From contig DUSN01000078.1 in assembly GCA_012842605.1 (NCBI GenBank), positions 1 to 40,823 of the forward strand: a stretch of DNA of 40,823 bases, in the 5' to 3' direction. The notes below the pieces were generated by a model. That model had not been told where the DNA came from. It did no database searches and saw nothing but the letters and a program-made list of their open reading frames with translations. Origin of the DNA: Clostridiales bacterium. GTDB taxonomy: Bacteria; Bacillota; Clostridia; Caldicoprobacterales; DTU083. Both the position numbers and the translations under genes were made by a program. Shown here in pieces: positions 1-6,249 of the stretch; the stretch's first letter is position 1; every line of letters starts with the position of its first letter.

Positions 1-101
1 GTCTTGCGATCATAACCGGTTTCTCTGGCTATTTGGCTAATATTTTTCCCTTCCTCAAAATACATTTTTCTGATATCCTTAATTTGGGTCATTGTTAGCA
101 T
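1..101 (-). CDS. istA: IS21-family transposase IstA, N-terminal fragment (runs off left edge)
   Basis: Reading leftward from an ATG at 101-99 gives about 33 codons that begin MLTMTQIKDIRKM and continue with a helix-turn-helix-like segment (EEGKNISQIARETGYDRK). The same MLTM start and HTH layout is found in the complete IstA further right, so this is a second IS21-type istA. Two starts are possible. ATG 101 has GGAGG at 114-110, and ATG 92 has GGAGG at 106-102. Only the N-terminal DNA-binding part lies in the window; the DDE catalytic domain and any istB would be to the left. The protein is expected to be the transposase that recognises the element ends. It is not a copy of the neighbouring IstA, because the two sequences diverge after the first residues. 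Confidence is good for the family and low for intactness. Confidence 0.75.
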   Translation of the reverse strand, partial: MLTMTQIKDIRKMYFEEGKNISQIARETGYDRK

Positions 102-172
102 CCTCCAAACCTCCTTGTAATCGATTCCCAATCAACTACAAGGATATTATCTTGGTGTGGTGCCTTCAATGG

Positions 173-236
173 CCTTTTGCAATTATGGGGAATTTATTGT
201 TGCAAAAGTGGGGAATTCCTTTTGCAACTTTGTCCA
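173..236. repeat. Terminal repeat cluster of the left IS21-type element
   Basis: The leader of the left istA holds three copies of a TTGCAA-centred repeat: CCTTTTGCAA at 173-182, TTGCAAAAG at 200-208 in the opposite direction, and CCTTTTGCAA at 218-227. TGGGGAATT occurs twice, at 185-193 and 209-217. IS21-type elements are known to carry multiple short terminal repeats that bind IstA, and their tips usually start with TG. Read from the right on the minus strand, TGGACAAAG at 236-228 is a plausible tip. The istB reading frame of the right-hand element stops making sense at just this point (about 243-250). The exact tip is inferred, because the other end and any target duplication lie outside the window. 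Confidence 0.5.
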
Positions 237-242
237 TCTTTA

Positions 243-524
243 TTATGCAATAAACACCCCGGTCTTTAATTCTTCAATGCTGATAGATTTTGGTATCTGA
301 ATATCCCCAAATTCATAGCCTTCAAAGGTCTTGATGACATCAAAACCTGCAAATTTTAGATTCCTGTTTTTCCTGACAAGTTCACGATGATCTATCTCCA
401 TCTTCAAAAGCTGTGCAAGAAAATCAGCATAATCAGTTGCTCTAATCTTTGAATAGCTCTCGTAAATGTTCTTTCCAAACCGGAGTTCCTTGCAATACTG
501 CTTAATCAACATATCTGAATTCAT
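243..524 (-). pseudogene. istB: Truncated IstB-like helper ATPase (N-terminal 93 residues)
   Basis: The start ATG at 524-522 overlaps the istA stop as ATGA, with GGAGGG just upstream, which is typical translational coupling. The 93 residues match the N-terminal helical region of IstB: DYADFLAQLLKMEIDHRE, then R/K-rich segments, then KTFEGYEF. IstB is a DnaA/DnaC-type AAA+ ATPase of about 250 residues that helps IstA in target capture. Here the frame ends at FIA followed by stop, before the Walker A motif that should come next. All ATPase motifs are therefore missing. The break coincides with the tip of the left IS21-type element, which suggests that insertion or a deletion at its end removed the rest. 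A functional product is unlikely. Confidence 0.75.
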
Positions 525-2029
525 TGCTGCAGCCCTCCGGGAACTATTAATTCATCATATATCTTGAAGTTAGGTGTATACTTCTTAAGTTCCGGAACTG
601 TATCAGGCAAAGTTACTTCTGGTTCCGGTAAAGTTCCGGTTGTTAAGCGGCAATATGTCGCCCAAATACTGTCTGGGTCACTGACGCCTAATCTAAGCCC
701 TTCTTCAAATGTTTCTATTGCTGTGTTAAAGCCTGAAGCTATTGTCATCTTAGTAAAGAGCTTTAAAGCCTGCTTTTTCCCCTCATAGTCACTTTTATCC
801 AAGTATTCTTTAAGAATTTGCGGTAGTTGATTGTATAGCCCTGTGTATTTTAACGCTGTAGGCCTTTTGCTCATAAGTTCTAAGTAGGGGATCCAGTTCA
901 TCGACTCCTTTTCCTCTCCATAAAGCCGTCTGTGCTTGATGATATGATTACAATCTGCATCAAGTATCTCAATATCATATGCACCGGCTTTAATCATGAC
1001 CTGCCGCCCGGCCATGTTGGGAGAAGTAGAATAGGTTCTGCCATCAAACTTAACTTTCCCATAGTTGTCTGCTTTTACGAATTCGTGCAGACATACTTCG
1101 AAGGCCACCTTGGGAAGCTTGAGGAATTCCTGCTTATCCTCCTGGAATAAGTCTTTGATCATCCCATAGCCCCTGTAATGCATCCTATTCATATCCTGAT
1201 CGCATTTTAAAAGAAGCTCTTTGTTGTATTCCTTTAAATCCTTAAATTCCGGAATTGGGACAAGCATATTCCGGCGGTGATAACCCACCTTGTTTTCTAC
1301 CGAACCTTTTTCATGACCGCTGTTAGGATTGCAAAAGTTGCTCTGAAAACCATAATGCATCATGAATCTTAAAAATCCTTTGGTTAAGTCACGCTCCCCA
1401 TATTCCTTGATCTTCTTGACAGCTGTAGACATGTTGTCAAACCATATAGCTGTTGGAACACCGCCTATGTGTTCAAAAATTGCTTTCATGCCTTCCAGCA
1501 GACATTCCTGATTTGCACTTTTGAATAACTGCATGTGACCGCCATTACTGTAAGGATATGAGATATTGAAGTAATATCCGTCATATGTTACTCCGTTCTC
1601 GATGAACCGAGCTTCTCCAAAGTCTGCCTGGGCTTCTCCCGGTGGATGTTCCAACGGAAGAAATCCGTCCGTATTCATTTGCAGCTCCTTTCGGATTTCT
1701 GCGACAAATTTCCTTACTGCCCTCTCACTGGCATCAAATTTATCACCATACAGTTCTTTTAACCGATCATATACTCTTCTTGCAGTATGTTGCTGTTTAT
1801 GAGGTGCCTGCTTGTCTTTGGTAAGCCATGTGGTGACAATACTTCTATATGGTGACAATTTCCCTTGCCGCCTTTGCTTAGGCCGAATTGTATAATTAAA
1901 ATCTTCTTTCTCCACATATTTCTTGACAGTTTCAAAGTCATGCCCGGTTATCTGGGATATTTTCCTCAAACTTTTTCCTTCAAATTTCTTCATGTTTCTG
2001 ATACGATATACTTGCTCCATTGTTAGCAT
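521..2029 (-). CDS. istA: IS21-family transposase IstA
   Basis: This is a DDE transposase of about 502 residues, the usual size for IstA. It has an N-terminal helix-turn-helix (EGKSLRKISQITGHDFETVK). The DDE domain follows, with the three acidic positions in typical contexts: QADFGEA, WFDNM and GSVENKVG. A basic, beta-rich C-terminal region follows, with VKFDGRTYSTSPNMAG. I chose ATG 2029 because the left istA begins with the same MLTM residues. The frame is open to a TTG at 2050, and ATG 2020 is also possible with AGAAAGG in front of it. The gene looks intact, but its partner istB is truncated, so transposition would need IstB from another copy. The known role is to bind element ends and catalyse cut-and-paste or circle-mediated transposition. 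Confidence 0.92.
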   Translation of the reverse strand: MLTMEQVYRIRNMKKFEGKSLRKISQITGHDFETVKKYVEKEDFNYTIRPKQRRQGKLSPYRSIVTTWLTKDKQAPHKQQHTARRVYDRLKELYGDKFDASERAVRKFVAEIRKELQMNTDGFLPLEHPPGEAQADFGEARFIENGVTYDGYYFNISYPYSNGGHMQLFKSANQECLLEGMKAIFEHIGGVPTAIWFDNMSTAVKKIKEYGERDLTKGFLRFMMHYGFQSNFCNPNSGHEKGSVENKVGYHRRNMLVPIPEFKDLKEYNKELLLKCDQDMNRMHYRGYGMIKDLFQEDKQEFLKLPKVAFEVCLHEFVKADNYGKVKFDGRTYSTSPNMAGRQVMIKAGAYDIEILDADCNHIIKHRRLYGEEKESMNWIPYLELMSKRPTALKYTGLYNQLPQILKEYLDKSDYEGKKQALKLFTKMTIASGFNTAIETFEEGLRLGVSDPDSIWATYCRLTTGTLPEPEVTLPDTVPELKKYTPNFKIYDELIVPGGLQQ

Positions 2030-2177
2030 CCTTTCTATTACCCCCTTCAAGTGTGGACAACTTAAAGGGTATTATTTTTTAGGGGTGCTCGCAATGGAGT
2101 TTTTCCATTTTATGCAGGGTTTTTTAAGTTCCGGAACGCTTGGTTTTCATTGTACCAAAAACAAGGAAGAGCTCAAA

Positions 2178-3767
2178 ATGAATGATATAATTAGGTTTAT
2201 TCCTGGATTCAGAAGCAACACAAAATGGAAGAAGATTATAGCAATTATCTACTATGCAATTTTTGTATTGATGATGTTTTCTGAATTTTTTTCAGCATTA
2301 GCCGGGATTGCCCTTCCATTTTTAGTTTTTGGATTTTTAGACCTTATAAGACACAAGAAGAAAGCTATACCTTTAAAAAACGCCATCATTTATTTTACCC
2401 TTGCGCTATTAGTGTTTAGTTTTTCAATAAATATAGCCGGTTTGGAATCTGAAAATGGTGATTCTCCCACTGACAGCAGGATAGTAAGCCAAGAAGATGA
2501 TAAAAACGGAAATGAAAATTATGGACAACCTACTACAGACCCACAGGATAAAGTATCAGATAATAAAAACTCCAATAAAACTGATGATCATTCTGACAGC
2601 AATAATGATGCTAATAATGAAGAAAAGAATGATGAAACAGATGCGGAAAATAATGAAAATGAGGTCGAAGGCATACAGAGCAGCAATGTAAGCGGCAAAA
2701 TTGTTGTTCATTTTATTGATGTTGGACAGGGAGATTCTATTCTCATTCAGGCACCGTCATTTAATATGCTTATAGACGGCGGAAACAAGGACAATACAGC
2801 AGTCAATTATATTAAGAATCATGGTGTAAGTAAATTAGATCTTGTAATTGGTACCCATCCGCATGCGGATCATATAGGAGGATTAGTTAATGTACTACAA
2901 GAGATAAAGGTTAAGGAAGTTATTGATCCTGCAGTAGTACACACGACCAAAACGTTTGAGGACTATCTAACTCTGATTGATGAAAAAAATATTAAGTTCA
3001 CGGAAGCAAAGCCTGGAATGAAAAAAGACTTAGGCAATGGCACCAGCCTGGAGATTTTAGGTCCGGTATCCGCTTCAGACAGTAATCTTAATAATGTTTC
3101 TGTTGTTGCCAGGCTGTCATTCGGCAATGTATCATTTTTATTTACCGGTGATGCAGAGACAAGTGTACTCAGCCAGCTTGCAAAAAAAGATATAAAGAGC
3201 GATGTGTTAAAAGCTGCGCATCACGGAAGTCATAACGGGATAAGCCAGGAATTTATAAAAACTGTCAGTCCAAAAGCTGCGGTTATTTCAGCAGGAAAAG
3301 ATAATAGCTACGGTCATCCTCATGATGAGGCTTTGGATATCCTGTCAGCCAATGGTGTTGACATTTACAGGACAGATCTTCATGGCACCATAGTAATGGA
3401 ATCAGACGGTCAGGTTATCGATGTAAATGTAAAACAGCCCTACCAGCATAATCCGCCAAAGGTGCCCGGGCCAACGATTAAGCCCGCCAATCAGCCTAAA
3501 GATAAATCCGAGCCAACGACAGCTCCGACAATAAAGCCTGAACCTACGGAAAAACCAGCTTCTGCATCCACTCCACAGCCTACAGTAAAGCCTGCTGAAT
3601 CTCAGGAAAAAGGAAAGTATGTTGGAAGCACTGAGTCTGATAAGTATCATTTGCCTAGCTGCAGGTATGCTAAAAAGATCTTGTCAGATAATGAGATATG
3701 GTTTGATGCCGTAGATGAAGCTCAAAGTGCAGGATATGCAGCATGTGGTGTGTGCAACCCTAAGTAA
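2178..3767 (+). CDS. Membrane-anchored ComEC/Rec2-like metallo-beta-lactamase-fold protein with C-terminal zinc-ribbon-like tail
   Basis: The protein has about 529 residues from ATG 2178, which has AGGAAG in front. The frame extends upstream into the IS element, but that part is probably not translated. It starts with two hydrophobic segments (roughly residues 16-50 and 60-80). An Asn/Asp/Glu-rich linker follows, then a metallo-beta-lactamase domain that opens VHFIDVGQGDSILI. The metal motif is complete: THPHADH with H227, H229, D231 and H232. FTGDAE and AAHHGSH follow. This matches the MBL domain of ComEC/Rec2, but the competence channel domain is absent. After a Pro/Thr linker, the last 50 residues (YVGSTESDKYHLPSCRYAKK, then ACGVCNPK) resemble the Ada-type metal-binding tail found on many clostridial surface proteins. 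It is probably an extracytoplasmic hydrolase of nucleic acid or phosphodiester; the substrate is unknown. The IS lies directly upstream and may have changed its promoter. Confidence 0.82.
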   Translation: MNDIIRFIPGFRSNTKWKKIIAIIYYAIFVLMMFSEFFSALAGIALPFLVFGFLDLIRHKKKAIPLKNAIIYFTLALLVFSFSINIAGLESENGDSPTDSRIVSQEDDKNGNENYGQPTTDPQDKVSDNKNSNKTDDHSDSNNDANNEEKNDETDAENNENEVEGIQSSNVSGKIVVHFIDVGQGDSILIQAPSFNMLIDGGNKDNTAVNYIKNHGVSKLDLVIGTHPHADHIGGLVNVLQEIKVKEVIDPAVVHTTKTFEDYLTLIDEKNIKFTEAKPGMKKDLGNGTSLEILGPVSASDSNLNNVSVVARLSFGNVSFLFTGDAETSVLSQLAKKDIKSDVLKAAHHGSHNGISQEFIKTVSPKAAVISAGKDNSYGHPHDEALDILSANGVDIYRTDLHGTIVMESDGQVIDVNVKQPYQHNPPKVPGPTIKPANQPKDKSEPTTAPTIKPEPTEKPASASTPQPTVKPAESQEKGKYVGSTESDKYHLPSCRYAKKILSDNEIWFDAVDEAQSAGYAACGVCNPK

Positions 3768-3867
3768 ATCAATGGATAAATAAAAATTGGGCTAACTAAG
3801 CCAAGAGTATTAGCTTGGGGTAATGGCCCTAATGGTAGCGTAAAAAATTTTGTGTATTTAGGTATTC

Positions 3868-3926
3868 AAGATACCTTTCTGGTCGATACTGGTAATTATT
3901 GACGGAAAGGTATCTTTATTTATTTT
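3868..3926 (+). terminator. Rho-independent terminator after the MBL-fold gene
   Basis: A perfect 12-bp stem pairs AAGATACCTTTC (3868-3879) with GAAAGGTATCTT (3905-3916) around a 25-base loop. A T-rich run follows on the plus strand. The loop is long for a terminator. The downstream arm reaches the stop codon of the oppositely oriented gene, so the hairpin probably ends the plus-strand transcript. Confidence 0.6.
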
Positions 3927-4311
3927 TCCCGGAGAGAACAGCCAATCGACTTAATGCCAGGATAAACCACGAACGATTTTGAAATTCCAGGATTTCTTCT
4001 CCTGTATATGCCCAATGGTTAAAATATCTCCATTGAGAATAAATAGCAGAACCCAAGAGTTCAATATCATTTACTTCATCAATAACCTTTTTTAATTCCT
4101 CATAATCATCAAAGGCTTTTCCATATCTTTCAATAAAGGCATTACCACAGTCCATCTTAAAACCGAGTGCATTACAATCATCTGCCATATGGTGATCTAT
4201 CAGTTCTCTGTAGTTGATTTTCTGATCACAAAATTTATCGCACCATTTTACTGCAAAATCATAAACTTGTTTTGTATCTGCCAATATGGTACACCTCTGT
4301 TCTTTACTCAT
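3916..4311 (-). CDS. Hypothetical protein, 131 residues
   Basis: I do not recognise this family. The product is soluble and mildly acidic with no signal peptide or membrane segment. It appears mostly helical, with an aromatic-rich C-terminal half (YSQWRYFNHWAY, then FQNRSWFILALSRLAVL). Cysteines sit at WCDKFC and at two further positions in the first half, but they do not form an obvious metal site. The start ATG has only a weak ribosome binding site (AAATAA before ATG). The coding nature is supported by an uninterrupted frame of natural composition and a downstream terminator arm. It stands alone between the MBL-fold gene (convergent) and the sigma operon (divergent), so context gives no function. 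Similar GATACC/GGTATC hairpins occur on both sides (3868-3916 and 4481-4509). Confidence 0.6.
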   Translation of the reverse strand: MSKEQRCTILADTKQVYDFAVKWCDKFCDQKINYRELIDHHMADDCNALGFKMDCGNAFIERYGKAFDDYEELKKVIDEVNDIELLGSAIYSQWRYFNHWAYTGEEILEFQNRSWFILALSRLAVLSGKNK

Positions 4312-4670
4312 TTATTTATGAATAATTCTATAGGTTGCATTCCAGAATGAGGGTTTGAATATAGAGTTACTATCCCATCCTGTAATTTTCATAGTAATAA
4401 CTTGCTTTTAAATCAAATGCTATAAAAATCAATTCCACATGCCATTGTGATTTCCTTCAAAAAATATGTAAAAAGAAATTGATACCAAGGCTTTGAATGT
4501 CTTGGTATCTCTTGTTTAAGACCATTTCAGCTCTTATCTTTTTTTTTACATGTTTTGATATATCGTCTGAAAAATAATTTATAAATATCAAAACCGTTTT
4601 GCTGGTTGCAATGTCTAATGTATAGAAAAGTTAAGACGCGCTAATATATTCAAAAGGAAGGAGGCAGGGG
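4312..4670. other. Intergenic region between the 131-residue gene and the sigma operon
   Basis: No coding sequence is seen. The region holds a hairpin pairing GATACCAAG (4481-4489) with CTTGGTATC (4501-4509), with an 11-base loop and a modest T-rich tail. Its stem resembles that of the terminator at 3868. The last 80 bases hold the putative ECF-type promoter of the sigma gene, and the ribosome binding site AAGGAAGGAGG lies just before 4671. Confidence 0.5.
4590..4618 (+). promoter_or_regulatory. Putative ECF-sigma-type promoter of the sigma operon
   Basis: AAAACC at 4590-4595 and TGTCTAA at 4612-4618 are separated by exactly 16 bases. This resembles the AAC-type -35 and CGTC-type -10 elements used by many ECF sigma factors. 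Such promoters commonly sit before the sigma gene itself and give autoregulation. The assignment rests on motif resemblance only. Confidence 0.4.
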
Positions 4671-5186
4671 ATGGACATAAACAGTTTAGTATATAGAGCA
4701 AAAAAAGGAGACGGAAGTGCATATTGGGAACTGATAGAGCCCAAGAAAGAAAACTTGTATCGTATAGCATTTTGCTATGTAAAAAATGAAGAGGATGCTC
4801 TTGATATAGTAAGTGAAACAATTTACAGAGGACTGCTGTCTATCGGAAAACTAAAAATACCGGAGTATTTTTATACCTGGCTTACCAGAATACTCATCAA
4901 TTGTGCCATAAATCATCTAAAGAAAGTAAAACCACTGTCATCAACAGAGAGAGAAATTCCGGACAGTACCGTTACAGAAGAGCTGGACAGAGCCCAGGTA
5001 ATGGACCTGTATCAGGCAATAGACCAGCTGGACAGTAAACATAAGAGCGTAATTATATTGAAATATATAGAAGATTTGACCCTTGCACAAACAGCGGAAA
5101 TCTTAAATATGCCCGTAGGCACGGTAAAGACTTATTTAAATAGGGCACTGAAAAAATTAAAACTTGATTTAAGGGAGGTTATGTAA
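4671..5186 (+). CDS. ECF-type RNA polymerase sigma factor
   Basis: The 171-residue product has the usual length and two-domain layout of a group IV sigma factor. Region 2 lies at about 10-75 (ENLYRIAFCYVKNEEDALDI, the -10-binding helix). Region 4 lies at about 115-165 (LDSKHKSVIILKYIEDLTLA, then an HTH with GTVKTYLNRALKKLK). It would direct RNA polymerase to a small regulon in response to an envelope signal. The next gene starts inside its stop codon (TAATG at 5184-5188) and encodes a membrane protein, the standard arrangement for a sigma factor held by its anti-sigma factor. AAGGAAGGAGG supports the ATG. A possible autoregulated promoter lies about 55-80 bases upstream. The stimulus cannot be read from the sequence. 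Confidence 0.93.
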   Translation: MDINSLVYRAKKGDGSAYWELIEPKKENLYRIAFCYVKNEEDALDIVSETIYRGLLSIGKLKIPEYFYTWLTRILINCAINHLKKVKPLSSTEREIPDSTVTEELDRAQVMDLYQAIDQLDSKHKSVIILKYIEDLTLAQTAEILNMPVGTVKTYLNRALKKLKLDLREVM

Positions 5187-6163
5187 TGGATAACAAAGAT
5201 ATCAGAGGCTTAAAAGACGCGGTTAAAGAGATTGAAATACCTGACAAGCTGGAATTTACTATTCGAAGGGCAATAAAAAGGGGAGTGAAAGATATGAAAA
5301 GGAAAAGAAGCATTAGAAAGGTAATGTACACTGCTGCAGCATTTCTGCTGGTTTTTGCGTCCTTTGTAGCAAGCATCAACATGGTGCCTGCATTTGCAGC
5401 ACAGGTTGAAAGTCTTCCCGGAGGTTCAAGTATTGTTAAACTTCTTCAGTTTAACAGGGATATCGTAAAAGGCGGGGAAATAACCGAAGGGGGAGATATT
5501 GGATCTATAACAAACGAAAAGCCTGATGATGAAAAGCCGTCTGAACATGGTGCGGATAACCAGGACAATGACAATAAAGAAGTAGAAATAAAAAGTGATG
5601 TAATAAGGATTGCTTTGGGAGATGGAGAACTCAGCAGCTATGAAGTCACTTACCTTGAATACCCCTATAGTGCAGTTGTATACTTGTCAGGTGTAAGAAC
5701 TTTCTCAGCAGCAGAAAGTCTGGCTGAAATAGGAGGAGGGCCATTAGTCAAAAATGCGTACAGGCTGATTACACTTGACGACTCTGCGCATAGATTTGCA
5801 ATTAACTTTAATGCGCCTGTAATAATTGAGGTATCAGAGGAGAATGATCCTGCAGCCCTTGTTCTTTCTATAACTGAAAAGCAGCCTGAAAATGAAGGCA
5901 CAGCAGTATACTCAGTAAGAAGCAAATCTTTGCCCTTTGGTGAAGAAGTAGCGGTTATCGAGCAAATGCTGCTGTATGAATACGGTGCTGAAAATGCCAG
6001 GCTGATGCAGGACGATGCCGGCACCTACCTGACTGAGGAAGGTCTCTATTCTACAGAAGAAGAAGCCCAAGCCAGAATTGACGAGCTTAAGGCTATGGGA
6101 TTCCAGTTTGAAATGTTCATCGAGGTACGAACACCTGGCCAGCTTCCGAAAGTAATTGAGTAA
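5186..6163 (+). CDS. Putative single-pass membrane anti-sigma factor
   Basis: This is a protein of 325 residues. About 46 cytoplasmic residues are rich in Lys/Arg and Asp/Glu (the expected sigma-binding part). One membrane segment follows at about 47-66 (AAAFLLVFASFVASINMV) and then a long extracytoplasmic part. This has an acidic Gly/Asp/Glu linker at about 95-135 and a C-terminal domain that ends with YSTEEEAQARIDELKAMGF, which recalls SPOR-like repeats. The ATG overlaps the sigma stop by one base, so the two are translationally coupled. The layout matches RsiV/DUF4179-type anti-sigma factors of clostridia. I infer the role mainly from the coupling and topology. By analogy, release of the sigma factor would need regulated proteolysis or ligand binding outside the cell. 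Confidence 0.75.
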   Translation: MDNKDIRGLKDAVKEIEIPDKLEFTIRRAIKRGVKDMKRKRSIRKVMYTAAAFLLVFASFVASINMVPAFAAQVESLPGGSSIVKLLQFNRDIVKGGEITEGGDIGSITNEKPDDEKPSEHGADNQDNDNKEVEIKSDVIRIALGDGELSSYEVTYLEYPYSAVVYLSGVRTFSAAESLAEIGGGPLVKNAYRLITLDDSAHRFAINFNAPVIIEVSEENDPAALVLSITEKQPENEGTAVYSVRSKSLPFGEEVAVIEQMLLYEYGAENARLMQDDAGTYLTEEGLYSTEEEAQARIDELKAMGFQFEMFIEVRTPGQLPKVIE

Positions 6164-6195
6164 GGAAACATAGTTGAGTTTATAAACTTCATAAA

Positions 6196-6222
6196 AAGGA
6201 CAGCTGCTTGACAGCTGTCCTT
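6196..6222. terminator. Bidirectional terminator between convergent genes
   Basis: An 11-bp perfect stem pairs AAGGACAGCTG (6196-6206) with CAGCTGTCCTT (6212-6222) around a CTTGA loop. It has an A-run on its left and T-rich sequence on its right. It lies between the anti-sigma gene and the convergent oxidoreductase gene and can serve both. Confidence 0.85.
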
Positions 6223-6249
6223 CAAAATGTTTATTTGTAACCGGTATGA

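Larger units (their letters stand above)
243..2060 (-). mobile_element. IS21-type element, istB end truncated
   Basis: This segment carries istA (start 2029) followed by istB (start 524) in the usual IS21 order, with a 4-base ATGA overlap. istB keeps only about 90 codons and ends where the neighbouring IS21-type element begins, so the element is very probably dead in cis. The right boundary is uncertain. It should lie between the istA start and the next gene at 2178, perhaps near the GTGGACAAC at about 2052-2060. No clear multiple repeats comparable to those of the left element are visible there. Confidence 0.6.

Noticed and set aside
173..227. CRISPR-like repeats
   Set aside because: The repeats are only 8-10 bases, in both orientations and irregularly spaced; they fit IS21 terminal repeats better.
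1923..2177. Upstream extension of the MBL-fold reading frame into the IS element
   Set aside because: It runs antisense through istA. The residues before ATG 2178 do not resemble the family, and AGGAAG precedes the internal ATG.
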